Shown here piece after piece: positions 9,485 through 19,607 of a DNA stretch of 64,000 bases. Within the stretch, counting starts at the first letter, position 1. Every line of letters starts with the position of its first letter. The translations under genes and the position numbers were made by a program. Source of the DNA: Nostoc sp. MS1 (GTDB lineage Bacteria > Cyanobacteriota > Cyanobacteriia > Cyanobacteriales > Nostocaceae). The notes below the pieces were generated by a model. That model saw only the letters and a program-made list of their open reading frames with translations. It had not been told where the DNA came from and did not search any database. The stretch spans positions 6,259,501 through 6,323,500 of the forward strand of contig NZ_AP023441.1 of NCBI RefSeq assembly GCF_019976755.1. Reading direction: 5' to 3'.

Positions 9485-11407
9485 GTGTCGTCTAGGACTT
9501 TTGACCAAAAGCAACAGCAACGTCGTACTTCACCTGGATTTGAGTTCTTTAAAGGAGTAGGCCAGGTAGCTGGCGGAACTCTTTTATCACTGACGATGTT
9601 GACAAGTTCCATTGTAGCCGGAGGGCTGGTTGGTTTAGCAATCAGTTTTCGCAATTTACCAGATGTCAGACAGTTACGCAATTTCTTTCCGTCAGAAACA
9701 ACTTACATTTACGACATTAAGGGCAAACTACTAGCTGGTGTCCACGGGGAAGCCAACCGCGAAGTTGTACCTCTAGATAAAATTTCTCCCAATCTGAAAC
9801 GGGCTGTACTAGCCAGTGAAGATAGTCATTTTTACTATCATCACGGTATCAACCCCACTGGTGTAGGTCGTGCTGTCGTCACTAACTTAGTGGCTGGTGG
9901 CGTGAAAGAAGGTGGTTCTACCGTCACTATGCAGTTGGTGAAAAACCTATTCTTGACCCGTAAGCGTGCCTTTACTCGTAAGTTAGCCGAAGCGGTTTTA
10001 GCCATTCGCTTAGAACAGATTCTTACTAAAGACCAAATTTTTGAAATGTACCTCAATCAAGTGTATTGGGGACATAATAATTATGGTGTGCAAACCGCAG
10101 CCCGTACTTACTTTAATAAATCAGCCGAGAATTTAACTATAGCCGAATCAGCAATGATGGCAGGGTTAATTCAAGCGCCAGAGGAATTTAGCCCATTTGC
10201 CAGTATGAAGATGGCAAAACAGAAACAAAAAGAAGTTTTGGGGCGGATGCTGGAACTGAACTGGATCACCCAGCAAGAATATGATGATGCGCTTAAAGAA
10301 GAAATTAAACTAGGGAGAATCAGATCATTCCAAGGAAGTGCGTTGCCCTATGTAACAAATACTGTGGCGCAGGAATTAGCCAAGAAGTTTGGCCGTGACA
10401 CTCTACTTAAAGGTGGGATGCGGGTACAAACTACAATTGATGCTGATTTCCAAATCATGGCAGAAGAGACTGTGAAAAAGTGGCATGAATCACTACTCAG
10501 CCAGGGATTAAACAAGAATCAGCTCGCCTTGGTGTCTATTGATCCGCGCACACATTTTGTCAAAGCACTCGTAGGTGGTGTAGACTCAAAAGCTAGTGAG
10601 TTTAATCGGGCAACGCAAGCACAACGCCAGCCTGGTTCTTCTTTTAAACCTTTTGTCTACTACACTGCCTTTGCTAGTGGCAGATTTACCCCAGATTCTA
10701 TAATAGATGACTCTCCAGTCAGTTACAGAGATGGTAATGGCTGGTACTATCCTAGAAACTACGATGGTTCCTTTAAAGGTTCAATGCCCATTCGCATGGC
10801 TTTAGCCCAATCTCGGAATATTCCCGTAATTAAGATTGGTAAAGCTGTCGGCATGAATAAGGTTATCGAAACTTGCCGTACTTTGGGAATTATGAGTCCG
10901 ATGGAACCTGTGACATCATTGCCTTTGGGTGCAATTGGTGTTACACCGTTAGAAATGGCTAGTGCTTATGCTACCTTTGCTAATTATGGTTGGCAATCTC
11001 CACCAACAGTTATTGCTCGGATCACCGATAGTAGTGGGAACGTCCTTTTAGATAACACACCCAAGCCTCAGTTAGTTCTCGATCCTTGGGCGGCGGCGGC
11101 AATTATTGATACTATGCGTTCAGTAATTACTGAGGGTACTGGTAAAGGTGCGGCTATTGACCGTCCAGCAGCCGGAAAAACGGGAACGACTTCCTCAGAA
11201 AAAGATATCTGGTTTGTCGGTACTGTCCCTCAATTAACAACCGCTATCTGGGTTGGTCGGGATGATAATAGACAACTAGCCAGTGGTGCAACTGGTGGTG
11301 GTATGGTGACTCCCATCTGGCGTGATTTTATGACTAAAGCACTCAAAGGTGTACCTGTGGAAAACTTCAAGTCACCTTCTCAATTTACTCGTCCTAAAGC
11401 AAATTAG
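9485..11407 (+). CDS. class A penicillin-binding protein (PBP1A family)
   Basis: 640 residues from a GTG start. One N-terminal membrane anchor (about 30-58) is followed by a GT51 glycosyltransferase domain with EDSHFYYHHGINPTG, GGSTVTMQL and KNLFL. The transpeptidase domain has the SxxK site in QPGSSFKPF, an SRN triad and KTGTTSSE. Polymerises and cross-links peptidoglycan on the periplasmic face. All catalytic motifs are present. It is divergently placed from tyrS. Confidence 0.95.
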   Translation: MSSRTFDQKQQQRRTSPGFEFFKGVGQVAGGTLLSLTMLTSSIVAGGLVGLAISFRNLPDVRQLRNFFPSETTYIYDIKGKLLAGVHGEANREVVPLDKISPNLKRAVLASEDSHFYYHHGINPTGVGRAVVTNLVAGGVKEGGSTVTMQLVKNLFLTRKRAFTRKLAEAVLAIRLEQILTKDQIFEMYLNQVYWGHNNYGVQTAARTYFNKSAENLTIAESAMMAGLIQAPEEFSPFASMKMAKQKQKEVLGRMLELNWITQQEYDDALKEEIKLGRIRSFQGSALPYVTNTVAQELAKKFGRDTLLKGGMRVQTTIDADFQIMAEETVKKWHESLLSQGLNKNQLALVSIDPRTHFVKALVGGVDSKASEFNRATQAQRQPGSSFKPFVYYTAFASGRFTPDSIIDDSPVSYRDGNGWYYPRNYDGSFKGSMPIRMALAQSRNIPVIKIGKAVGMNKVIETCRTLGIMSPMEPVTSLPLGAIGVTPLEMASAYATFANYGWQSPPTVIARITDSSGNVLLDNTPKPQLVLDPWAAAAIIDTMRSVITEGTGKGAAIDRPAAGKTGTTSSEKDIWFVGTVPQLTTAIWVGRDDNRQLASGATGGGMVTPIWRDFMTKALKGVPVENFKSPSQFTRPKAN

Positions 11408-11460
11408 GGGAGTGGGGAGTGGGGAGTAGGGAGTAGGAAGACAAGGGAGACAAGGGAGAA
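11408..11460. repeat. GGGGAGT-type tandem repeat
   Basis: Tandem GGGGAGT/AGGGAGT heptamers then ACAAGGGAG units directly after the PBP stop codon. Confidence 0.7.
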
Positions 11461-11554
11461 TATTATTTTTTTATGTCTACCTTCCTTGTCTTATACCCTT
11501 TTAGGAAGTTAGCATGACATCTTACCTAACTCTAGTCTCTAATTCCCAGCCCTG

Positions 11555-11878
11555 TTAAGACTGTTTCTCTAACTCAGCTTTCATGCGCTGGAGAGTAAAA
11601 TTCATCTGATCGAACATCTGCTGGGGAGTGATGCCAAACTGGTTTAATTGGGTTTTAAGTTGCTCTACGGTCATTTGTGCCATAAAGTCTTCTGAAAGCT
11701 CGAATCGCTTCATAAAAATATGATAGCGATCCATCATCGCTTCCATTTGCTCAATAAATAACTTTTTCCCCTCACGGTCAAATTTGCCGTAGTTATTGCC
11801 TAGTTTAATCAGTGCTTGATAATCTTCAAACAACTGCTTTGCTTCTTGCTGAACTATCTCAGAGTCAAAGAATCCCAT
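11555..11878 (-). CDS. DUF1825 family protein
   Basis: 107 residues, all-helical, starting MGFFDSEIVQQEAKQLFEDY as in the cyanobacteria-specific DUF1825 family. The role is unknown. Length is full for the family. Confidence 0.85.
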   Translation of the reverse strand: MGFFDSEIVQQEAKQLFEDYQALIKLGNNYGKFDREGKKLFIEQMEAMMDRYHIFMKRFELSEDFMAQMTVEQLKTQLNQFGITPQQMFDQMNFTLQRMKAELEKQS

Positions 11879-11990
11879 GTGCCTCTATTGAGCTGAGTGA
11901 TATTACTCAGCAGCTTATAGTTTTGCCTCTATTTTCATTCTAGTCTAGGGGATTAATCTTATAAATAAAACTTCGTATTAGTACGGTTTC

Positions 11991-12953
11991 TTACCGAAAT
12001 TTCAACACTTGACTAATATTAGTTTCAACTTTGGTAACAAATTTACCTAATAAAGCGGCAATTCCTAAAGCTTTGGCCATTGATGGCGGGTCAATGTTAT
12101 CTATACTACTAATTTTTAGGTAATCGGCGTATTTTAATGCTAGTTGCTGCTGGGGATTGAGTTTCAATGCTTGCCTCATATAAACTTTTGCCATGCCTGG
12201 AAGTTGCTGATGCAGATGCACGAATCCCAATAAGGCATAATAATCTCCGTTATTCGGCTCTATTCTAATTGCATCCCGTAGTTCTTGCACTGCTAAATTC
12301 CACTGACTTTGTTTAGCATACTGAATAGCTCTTTGATAGTGCTTTTGAGCATAGTTTATGACTGCGGGTTTGACATTAGTTGTTTCAGTGAAGGTAATTT
12401 CTTGTACCTGCACCTCCACAGGTTGAGGTTTTTCCTTAGTTTTTATAGGTGGATTGACTTGCAGAATCATGGGTTCAGTTTTCTGCAAAGATAAATAAAC
12501 TACATTTAATAAAATTATTTGTCTTGTGATTTGATGTGATTTTTGCAGAGATTGATATTGGGCTTGTGCATAGGAGGCGATCGCATCTTGGTAGAATAAG
12601 TCAGCTTCTCTTGCTGACATGGTGAGGAGTTGCGCTGCTACGGGATTTCGTACAGAATTGGCTTGTTTTTTCCAAGCGATCGCCTCTGACCGCAATGACT
12701 CTAAAATACTATGACGCTGCTTTTTATGCTTCAATTGCTCGTAAGCAGGGTTAATTAAACAAGTAAAAATGGCTGTTGCTAATTTTTTCTGAAAATAATT
12801 ACTGTTATTGTAGCGATCAGGATGTAGCTGTTTTGCTAGAAAGTGATAACGGTTGAGAATTTGGCGTTCATCAGCAGTCACAGCCACCCCTAACACAGCG
12901 TAGGGATCAACAAGTTGTCTTAGTGCTTCTGCGGGGAGGGAAGTCTGTGACAT
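11991..12953 (-). CDS. DnaJ-domain protein with C-terminal TPR
   Basis: 320 residues. A J domain (about 16-75) has DPYAVLGVAVTADERQI and the catalytic HPD in AKQLHPDRYNN. The middle is charged and helical. Two TPR units (about 205-280, AIQYAKQSQWNLAVQELRDA and the next repeat) suggest a co-chaperone that stimulates DnaK ATPase and docks a partner through the TPRs. Not a canonical DnaJ: it lacks the G/F and zinc-finger regions. Confidence 0.85.
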   Translation of the reverse strand: MSQTSLPAEALRQLVDPYAVLGVAVTADERQILNRYHFLAKQLHPDRYNNSNYFQKKLATAIFTCLINPAYEQLKHKKQRHSILESLRSEAIAWKKQANSVRNPVAAQLLTMSAREADLFYQDAIASYAQAQYQSLQKSHQITRQIILLNVVYLSLQKTEPMILQVNPPIKTKEKPQPVEVQVQEITFTETTNVKPAVINYAQKHYQRAIQYAKQSQWNLAVQELRDAIRIEPNNGDYYALLGFVHLHQQLPGMAKVYMRQALKLNPQQQLALKYADYLKISSIDNIDPPSMAKALGIAALLGKFVTKVETNISQVLKFR

Positions 12954-13158
12954 TTTACTAGCGGTTGCACATGAAAACTTTAAGATAGCATCGGAGGGTA
13001 GAAAGTGGGGAGTAGGAAATAGGGGAGGATCAGGAATCTTTAGCTGGAATTTAAATTAATAGAATATATTTGTCCATATGATTTACTGATTGACACTCAA
13101 GCGTTATTTCTAACCCGATTTTCGATAAAACTGTGGTAATTGTAGATTAATAGGGAAT

Positions 13159-13533
13159 ATGTTAACTAAGCGTAAAAGTCGCACTATTGCTGCTATTTTA
13201 GCTTTGGCTGGAACATCACCCATCTCTGGATGGCATAAATTTTATTTAGGACAGCCGATTTGGGGCTTATTATATGTTTTACTGTCTTGGACTCCTATTC
13301 CCAAAGTAGCCAGTGTAATTGAGGCTGTTTGGTATTTAGCCCAAGATGAAGAAACTTTTGACCGAAATTTTAATATGGGTCAGCCTGCCGTCAAACAATC
13401 CCAGTATGCTGTTAATCAAGTAGGAGCGATCGCTAATGCTTTACGCGAATTAGACAACCTACGTCAAGATGGCTTAATTTCTGAGTACGAGTTTGAACAA
13501 AAGCGTCGTCAGCTGCTTGATCAGATTTCTTAA
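13159..13533 (+). CDS. TM2-like membrane protein with SHOCT tail
   Basis: 124 residues. A TM2-type pair of membrane helices (ISGWHKFYLGQPIWGLLYVLLSW) is followed by a C-terminal short helical hairpin of SHOCT type (LRQDGLISEYEFEQKRRQLLDQI). Such proteins are small membrane proteins of unclear function. The start matches the hydrophobic N terminus of the family. Confidence 0.75.
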   Translation: MLTKRKSRTIAAILALAGTSPISGWHKFYLGQPIWGLLYVLLSWTPIPKVASVIEAVWYLAQDEETFDRNFNMGQPAVKQSQYAVNQVGAIANALRELDNLRQDGLISEYEFEQKRRQLLDQIS

Positions 13534-13667
13534 TGGGGAAGGGGAGTGGGGAGTTGGGAGTTGGGAGTTGGGGAAGATGTGGTGTGGCTAAACGCCACGC
13601 TCCGCGAACGACTACGCTCACCAACCGGGAGATGAGGAAGCAGGGGAGAAAAAACTAATGACTGTTG

Positions 13668-13729
13668 ACTATGGACTATGGACTGTTGACTAATGACCAA
13701 TGACCAATGACCAATGACCAATGACCAAT
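13668..13729. repeat. heptamer tandem repeat (ATGACCA)
   Basis: GACTGTT/GACTATG heptamers followed by five near-perfect ATGACCA units ending in the ATG of the next gene. Confidence 0.85.
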
Positions 13730-14261
13730 GACTAACTGGCTTCCTTGGAACTCTAAATTACAACGACTACGCGCCAAGTTGTTGAATGACCCCTACTATC
13801 GGTTACAGTCTGGGGAGGAGATTCAAATTGCAGCACAATTGGGAATTTGTATTGATGCTAACCAAGCTACTGTGGATGATTGGTTGCGCTTACCGGGTTT
13901 GTCTATTCACCAAGCGCGATCGCTAGTAGAACTTTCGCGTTCTGGTGTTACATTTTATTGTATTGAAGATGTGGCTGCGGCTTTGGGACTACCACCATTA
14001 CGTCTAGAACCATTAAAGCCTATATTGAGTTTTAGTTATTATGACCACGAATCTTTAGTTAGTTCTACAAATTTAATTAATCCCAACACCGCTTCAGTAG
14101 AACAGTTAGTACAAATACCATATATTGATGTGTCTCTAGCCCAAGCTGTGGTAGAAAATCGTGTATCGTTTGGGGCTTACCGTAGTTTAGTTGATTTCCA
14201 GCAAAGATTGCAGCTTCCTGGGGAAGCGATCGCTCAATTAATGTATTTTCTTAGATTTTGA
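13728..14261 (+). CDS. helix-hairpin-helix (ComEA-like) protein
   Basis: 177 residues with two HhH-type units: IDANQATVDDWLRLPGLSIHQARSLVELS near 45 and INPNTASVEQLVQIPYIDVSLAQAVVENR near 120. This is the arrangement of ComEA/GspK-like HhH_3 domains that bind DNA non-specifically or mediate protein contact. There is no signal peptide, so a cytoplasmic role is more likely than DNA uptake. The start codon is the last repeat unit of a heptamer tract. Confidence 0.75.
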   Translation: MTNWLPWNSKLQRLRAKLLNDPYYRLQSGEEIQIAAQLGICIDANQATVDDWLRLPGLSIHQARSLVELSRSGVTFYCIEDVAAALGLPPLRLEPLKPILSFSYYDHESLVSSTNLINPNTASVEQLVQIPYIDVSLAQAVVENRVSFGAYRSLVDFQQRLQLPGEAIAQLMYFLRF

Positions 14262-14341
14262 TTGCTGAAACATTATAGCCAAAGAAACAAGTTACTCTCA
14301 ACGCTTTTACAGTATGTATTAACTACGAATTACGAATTATT

Positions 14342-14956
14342 ATGATTAATAATTTCTTAAGCAACAAAAAGCTAATTTTTGACAGTTGGGCCTCTAGTTA
14401 TGACTGGTTGTTCCCATCGGTTTTTTACCAAGCTATTCACAAACGGTTGCTAGAATATGTCGATTTAACCAACCCCGCCAACATACTTGATTTAGGTTGT
14501 GGAACTGGACGCTTACTACAACGCCTTGCTACTGAGTTTCCTCAATTACGGGGTACAGGCTTAGATTTATCTTCTAATATGGTACGCCAAGCCAGACTTA
14601 GCAATTGCCATCATCCACGTTTAATTTTTCTAGAAGGCAAAGCCGAGTCTTTACCCTTTAGTAATGGTCAGTTTGACGCAGTTTTTAATACCATTAGTTT
14701 CTTACATTATCGTGAACCGGAACAAGTATTAAATGAAGTATCACGAGTACTTTTTCCTGGTGGAAACTTCTATTTAGTTGATTTTACATTTACCAATAAT
14801 CAAGAATCACCAATCTTGTCAATTGCTTCTGGTTCAGTCAAATTCTATAGCCCCCATCAACGTGAAATTATGGGTACATCTGCGGGACTATCATGTGTGA
14901 ATCATTATTATTTATTAGGACCTGTTTTACTAACTATTTTTAGTAAACCAATCTAA
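14342..14956 (+). CDS. class I SAM-dependent methyltransferase
   Basis: 204 residues. SAM-binding motif I is ILDLGCGTGRLLQRL, followed by acidic GLDLSSNM and post-motif FDAVFNTISFLHY (Methyltransf_11 type). The substrate cannot be inferred. No operon partner is evident. Confidence 0.9.
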   Translation: MINNFLSNKKLIFDSWASSYDWLFPSVFYQAIHKRLLEYVDLTNPANILDLGCGTGRLLQRLATEFPQLRGTGLDLSSNMVRQARLSNCHHPRLIFLEGKAESLPFSNGQFDAVFNTISFLHYREPEQVLNEVSRVLFPGGNFYLVDFTFTNNQESPILSIASGSVKFYSPHQREIMGTSAGLSCVNHYYLLGPVLLTIFSKPI

Positions 14957-15073
14957 AATTCTGTATTAACGCAACAACACCCAAACATCTACTAGTTGTT
15001 TTGATTTCCTCTCTTGTTTAATACTACTTGGGGATATAATCATCATTTACTATCACAATTCAGCAATAGAAAT

Positions 15074-15265
15074 ATGTTAAAGCGCCCCCTAATTAAGATA
15101 TTTGAGGAAATATCAACTTTCGCGTTGGGTGTTGTCGGTTGTAAACGAGACAGACCTGAAATTAAACAGCGTTTTTACCTCTTTCTCTTGTTTGACACAC
15201 TAGCTGTTACATCTGCCAGGGAAGCCTTTTCTTTAGCTTCAATTATTAAATTAACACCTAATTAA
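15074..15265 (+). CDS. possible small protein
   Basis: 63 residues from an ATG (MLKRPLIKIFEEIS), in a frame that also opens 60 bp upstream with TTG. The composition is protein-like (charged N-terminal half, LFLLFDTLAVTSAREAF in the middle) but no family is recognised and there is no clear ribosome binding site. Could be spurious. Confidence 0.3.
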   Translation: MLKRPLIKIFEEISTFALGVVGCKRDRPEIKQRFYLFLLFDTLAVTSAREAFSLASIIKLTPN

Positions 15266-15555
15266 TTAGTTGGAAATTACTTGCAAATAAACTTTACTTT
15301 TTAAAGTCATATTTTTTGCTTTAACGCGCTATCTATCTAGATAAATTGAAGGTGAATATACAGTAATACATCTATATTTTTTGGAGTAATAACTCTAGTA
15401 ATCTTTAAGTTTTGCAAAGGTAAAGAGACTACAAGACTTACTTAACAAGATTTTCTGTAGAGAGTGTAAGGATATTGAACACTTCAACCCGCATCTACTA
15501 TTTCGCCCAGAATTGAGTATTATCTTAGAGGGTATGAAGAAATGTAAAGTAGAAA

Positions 15556-16260
15556 ATGCAAAACAAAGTTGTCGTTATTGTTGGTGCGAGTGGTGGTATT
15601 GGTTCTGCCTTGGCTCACAAATTAGCTGCTGTTGGGGCAAAATTAGTGCTAGCGGCGAGAGATAGCAGCCGTTTAGAGGCGTTGGCAAATGATTTACCAG
15701 GGGAAGTTTTAACGATACCTACAGATATTACTGACGCGCAGCAGGTGAAAACTTTAATCCAGAAGACTGTGGCGGAGTTTGGTCACATTGATGTGTTGGT
15801 CAATGCTGCTGGTGTCGGTGTGCTTAAGCCTTACAACAGCGTAGAACCAGCCGATTTAGACAAGATGTTGGATGTCAACTTAAAAGGCTGTTTCTACACT
15901 ACTCAAGCAGCAGCAGAGGAAATGCAGAAACGCAAATCTGGACATATTTGTAATGTAATTGGCATTTTAGGCAAGCATTCAATGCCTATGGCTTCTGCTT
16001 ATTCTGCGTCTAAGTTTGGTGTTGTGGGTTTTAGTAAGTGCTTGGCTGAAGAACTTAAGCGTTTTGGTATTAAATTTACTTTATTTTATTTTGGTGGAGT
16101 AGATTCTCCATTTTGGGATAATGTCAGTTTGAAGGTAGACCGCAAAAAAATGCTGAGTACAGAAACTGCGGCTAATGCAATTTTCTTTGCCCTGTCTGCC
16201 GAACCGCAAGCTGTGCCACTAGAAATTAACATCCAGCCAGATACTCATTTATTTTTCTAA
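15556..16260 (+). CDS. short-chain dehydrogenase/reductase
   Basis: 234 residues, classical SDR. The cofactor loop is VGASGGIGSA near residue 10, NAAGVG near 85, and the catalytic YSASKFG near 150. R36 after the second strand suggests NADP(H) preference. The substrate is unknown. It precedes the HPPD-like gene by 115 bp in the same direction; a functional link is possible but unproved. Confidence 0.9.
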   Translation: MQNKVVVIVGASGGIGSALAHKLAAVGAKLVLAARDSSRLEALANDLPGEVLTIPTDITDAQQVKTLIQKTVAEFGHIDVLVNAAGVGVLKPYNSVEPADLDKMLDVNLKGCFYTTQAAAEEMQKRKSGHICNVIGILGKHSMPMASAYSASKFGVVGFSKCLAEELKRFGIKFTLFYFGGVDSPFWDNVSLKVDRKKMLSTETAANAIFFALSAEPQAVPLEINIQPDTHLFF

Positions 16261-16375
16261 CATTAAGGTAGCTGTTATGTGTTTAGATAATTCTTGCTTA
16301 GGCAGGAAGCGGAAATCTAGCTAAAAAGACAAAATTTACAGTTAGATAAGCTGTGGTGCTGGATTTTCAAGATTT

Positions 16376-17407
16376 ATGAAAATTGATCACGTTCATTTTT
16401 ATGTCGAAGATGCTAAGGTGTGGCGGAACTGGTTCCTCAACTATCTTGGCTTTACAGCAGTAAGTAGTAATGTCAGTTCTTTACACACCTGTACAGAGGT
16501 AGTGAAAAGTGGTGATGTCTGTTTTTTGCTGTCTTCACCATTATTACCCACTAGCCCCGTAGCTGAATTTCTGCGTCAACATCCCCCTGGTGTGGCAGAT
16601 GTGGCATTTGCGGTTGATGATGTAGAAGATGCGATCGCTCATGCCCAAGCCCAAGGTGCGACAATATTACAATCTATCAAAGAACGCCAAATTGGTAATA
16701 TCACCCGTAAGTGTGGCAAAATCGCTGCTTGGGGTGGATTAACTCATACATTAATTGAAAAATTAAGTACAGATAGCCAGATCAATTCGTCACCTAATTA
16801 TATTACCGCCATAGACCACATCGTATTAAATGTAGCAGTAGGTGAGTTAAAACGTGCCGTGGCTTGGTATGAAAATATTCTCGACTTACAACCCCGACAG
16901 TCATTTAAAATTCAAACTGATCGCTCGGCGCTGTACAGTCAAGTCATGGTTTCCCGCGACGGCAGTGTACAATTACCAATTAATGAGCCAGCATCAAATA
17001 ATTCCCAAATTCAAGAGTTTCTAGACTTTAATAAGGGGCCTGGTATCCAACATATTGCGCTGCAAACACAAAATATTGTGAGTGCGATCGCTCAATTCCG
17101 CCACCGTGGTTTACCATTGCTTTCAGTCCCACCAACATATTACTCACAACTCAAACAGCGTCTAACCCTTCCGCTATCATCTACAGAAATAGATGCGATC
17201 GCTCAACAAGAAATTCTAGTAGACTGGCAAAAAGATCATCAAAAAGCTGTATTACTACAAATCTTCACCCAGCCCATCTTTGCGCAACCAACCTTTTTCC
17301 TAGAATTTATCGAACGTCGTTCTCAAGCCCAAGGTTTTGGCGAAGGCAATTTTCGCGCCCTATTTGAAGCCATCGAAAGCGAACAAATGAAGCGGGGAAC
17401 TATTTAG
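16376..17407 (+). CDS. hppD: 4-hydroxyphenylpyruvate dioxygenase-like (VOC) protein
   Basis: 343 residues with two VOC modules. The three expected iron ligands are visible: H148 (AIDHIVLNV), H226 (GPGIQHIAL) and E310 (FFLEFIERR). The C-terminal helix (GFGEGNFRALFEAIE) closes the active site in this family. HPPD converts 4-hydroxyphenylpyruvate to homogentisate for tocopherol and plastoquinone-type quinones or tyrosine breakdown. Full length for bacterial HPPD. Confidence 0.85.
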   Translation: MKIDHVHFYVEDAKVWRNWFLNYLGFTAVSSNVSSLHTCTEVVKSGDVCFLLSSPLLPTSPVAEFLRQHPPGVADVAFAVDDVEDAIAHAQAQGATILQSIKERQIGNITRKCGKIAAWGGLTHTLIEKLSTDSQINSSPNYITAIDHIVLNVAVGELKRAVAWYENILDLQPRQSFKIQTDRSALYSQVMVSRDGSVQLPINEPASNNSQIQEFLDFNKGPGIQHIALQTQNIVSAIAQFRHRGLPLLSVPPTYYSQLKQRLTLPLSSTEIDAIAQQEILVDWQKDHQKAVLLQIFTQPIFAQPTFFLEFIERRSQAQGFGEGNFRALFEAIESEQMKRGTI

Positions 17408-17409
17408 TA

Positions 17410-17445
17410 GTCATTAGTCATTAGTCATTAGTCATTAGTCATTAG
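17410..17445. repeat. heptamer tandem repeat (ATTAGTC)
   Basis: Five tandem ATTAGTC units immediately after the HPPD stop codon. Confidence 0.85.
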
Positions 17446-18197
17446 TTTTTTCTCCCCTGCTCCCCTGCTTCCTCATCTCCTTCATCCCCCTCATCCCTCA
17501 TTAACTGTTGTGGGTACTAGATGATGCGCCCATTGGTAAACGTATCCTCTACTTGTTGATAAATTTGATATTACTGGCAGAAACTTGATTAACTATTGGT
17601 TAACAGTTAACAGTTACCTCTGTTTATCTAAGCTTTTCACAAAAAACTGTATTATAAGTTACAAAAAAGTTTTTTAGTTATTAGTAATATTGGTCACTCT
17701 ACTCTTAATTACTAATAGTGATTTAGTTTTATGAGAAAAATTAAGTAATAATTATTGAACCTCAGAAAAAGCATTCTAACATCAAATCGAAACATTTAGC
17801 GCATAGAAAAATATTTAAGTAAAAATACGGTCAGTTACTAATTAAATAATAGAAAAATAACGTATATTTGCTGAACCAATATCCCTAGATATTGGTGTAA
17901 TTAACTTATTAATTTGTAGCTATCAAAAAAGTATATCTGCATATTCACCATTAACCCAATAGAAGTTCATCTATCACAAGCATTAAATATATGTATGAAC
18001 ACTTACATATAAAGAGATTAAATGTAGAAAATGAACAAAAATATATAATTTCCGCAGTAAATATATATAAAATTTTGACATAGTTAAATTAAAATAAAGA
18101 TTACTCAATGATCCTACATAATTAGCGCAATAGTGGTGTCAACACACCTTTAACAGACCGCGATTTTACATACATCAGCAATACACACAAACAAACT
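17446..18197. other. long AT-rich leader of the GT4 gene
   Basis: No ORF. Very AT-rich with many TAATTA tracts. It holds a candidate NtcA site (separate entry), and presumably the promoter of the downstream glycosyltransferase. Confidence 0.5.
17993..18006 (+). promoter_or_regulatory. candidate NtcA-binding site
   Basis: GTATGAACACTTAC fits the NtcA consensus GTA-N8-TAC exactly and lies 191 bp upstream of the sucrose-phosphate-synthase-like gene. No convincing -10 box at the expected 22-bp spacing was found, and a 6-base consensus can occur by chance. Confidence 0.35.
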
Positions 18198-19469
18198 ATG
18201 AACTCTCACACTGAAAAACGCATAGCTTTAATTTCAGTTCACGGAGACCCAGCAATTGAAATTGGTAAGGAGGAAGCTGGAGGACAAAATGTTTACGTGC
18301 GTGAAGTAGGCAAAGCATTAGCTCAATTGGGATGGCAAGTGGATATGTTTAGCCGCAGAGTGAGTCCTGAACAAGAGTTAATTGTTCACCACAGCCCGCT
18401 TTGTCGCACAATTAGGTTAACAGCTGGGCCAGAGGAGTTTATCCCCAGAGATAACGGCTTTAAATATTTACCGGAATTTGTCAAACAATTACTACGTTTC
18501 CAAAAGGAAAACAACTTCACCTACCCAATAGTGCATACAAACTACTGGCTTTCTAGCTGGGTGGGAATGCAATTAAAAGAAATCCAAGGAAGTAAGCAAG
18601 TTCATACATACCACTCATTAGGAGCAGTTAAGTACAAGGCTATAGATACCATTCCGCTAGTTGCAACTAAGCGTTTAGCTGTAGAAAAACAAGTACTAGA
18701 AACAGCAGAGAGAATTGTTGCTACCAGTCCGCAAGAACAGCAACATATGCGATCGCTGGTTTCCACTAAAGGTTACATTGATATAGTTCCTTGTGGTACT
18801 GATATTCAACGCTTCGGTTCCATAGCCAGACAAGCAGCTAGAGCCGAATTAGGCATTGACCAAAATGCCAAAGTTGTTTTATATGTAGGACGTTTCGACC
18901 CCCGCAAAGGTATAGAAACTATAGTCCGTGCAGTCAATGAGTCCCAATTACGTAACTCTGGCAAACTCAAGCTTATTATTGGTGGTGGTAGTACCCCTGG
19001 TAATAGCGATGGTAGAGAGCGCGATCGCATTGAAGGCATTGTGCAAGAATTAGGCATGACTGATATCGTTAGTTTCCCTGGTCAGCTGAATCAAGATATC
19101 CTCCCTTCCTACTATGCTGCGGCTGATGTTTGCGTTGTTCCTAGTCATTATGAACCATTTGGACTTGTGGCGATAGAATCGATGTCCAGTGGTACACCTG
19201 TAGTCGCCAGTGATGTTGGTGGACTTCAATATACAGTCATCTCTGAAAAAACAGGTTTATTAGTACCACCAAAAGATGTGGCTGCTTTCAAAACAGCAAT
19301 TGATCGAATTTTGCTCAATCCCGCATGGCGAGATGAACTAGGTGTAGCTGCAAGGAGACACACTACCGATAAATTTAGCTGGGATGGAGTAGCAGTACAA
19401 CTCGATGAAATATACACTCAATTGTTGATCCAGGAAGAAGTTAAGGAACCAGCATTGAGCAGTAAATAA
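18198..19469 (+). CDS. GT4 glycosyltransferase, sucrose-phosphate-synthase-like
   Basis: 423 residues, GT-B fold. The N-terminal sugar-acceptor half has SVHGDPAIEIGKEEAGGQNVY and HTNYWLSSWVG, typical of sucrose synthase/SPS enzymes. The C-terminal nucleotide-sugar half has VGRFDPRKGIETIV and the EX7E motif in EPFGLVAIE. The size corresponds to the minimal glucosyltransferase-only SPS forms described in Anabaena, lacking the phosphatase domain. A general GT4 transferase remains possible. Confidence 0.7.
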   Translation: MNSHTEKRIALISVHGDPAIEIGKEEAGGQNVYVREVGKALAQLGWQVDMFSRRVSPEQELIVHHSPLCRTIRLTAGPEEFIPRDNGFKYLPEFVKQLLRFQKENNFTYPIVHTNYWLSSWVGMQLKEIQGSKQVHTYHSLGAVKYKAIDTIPLVATKRLAVEKQVLETAERIVATSPQEQQHMRSLVSTKGYIDIVPCGTDIQRFGSIARQAARAELGIDQNAKVVLYVGRFDPRKGIETIVRAVNESQLRNSGKLKLIIGGGSTPGNSDGRERDRIEGIVQELGMTDIVSFPGQLNQDILPSYYAAADVCVVPSHYEPFGLVAIESMSSGTPVVASDVGGLQYTVISEKTGLLVPPKDVAAFKTAIDRILLNPAWRDELGVAARRHTTDKFSWDGVAVQLDEIYTQLLIQEEVKEPALSSK

Positions 19470-19607
19470 AAGTTTGGGCTGCCAATTTATCACTGAAATT
19501 GATAGGGAATGGGTAGTATTTCAACCTACGTAATTAACCTGAGTTCGGGATAAGAAAAGGGACAGGTAGTAAGCCCAAAAGTAACGAAAAATCTAGTAAC
19601 CTGTCCT

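Noticed and set aside
13433..13721. Short minus-strand frames over the heptamer repeats before the HhH gene
   Set aside because: Low-complexity translation of tandem repeats (SQQSIVHSQQS-type) rather than proteins.
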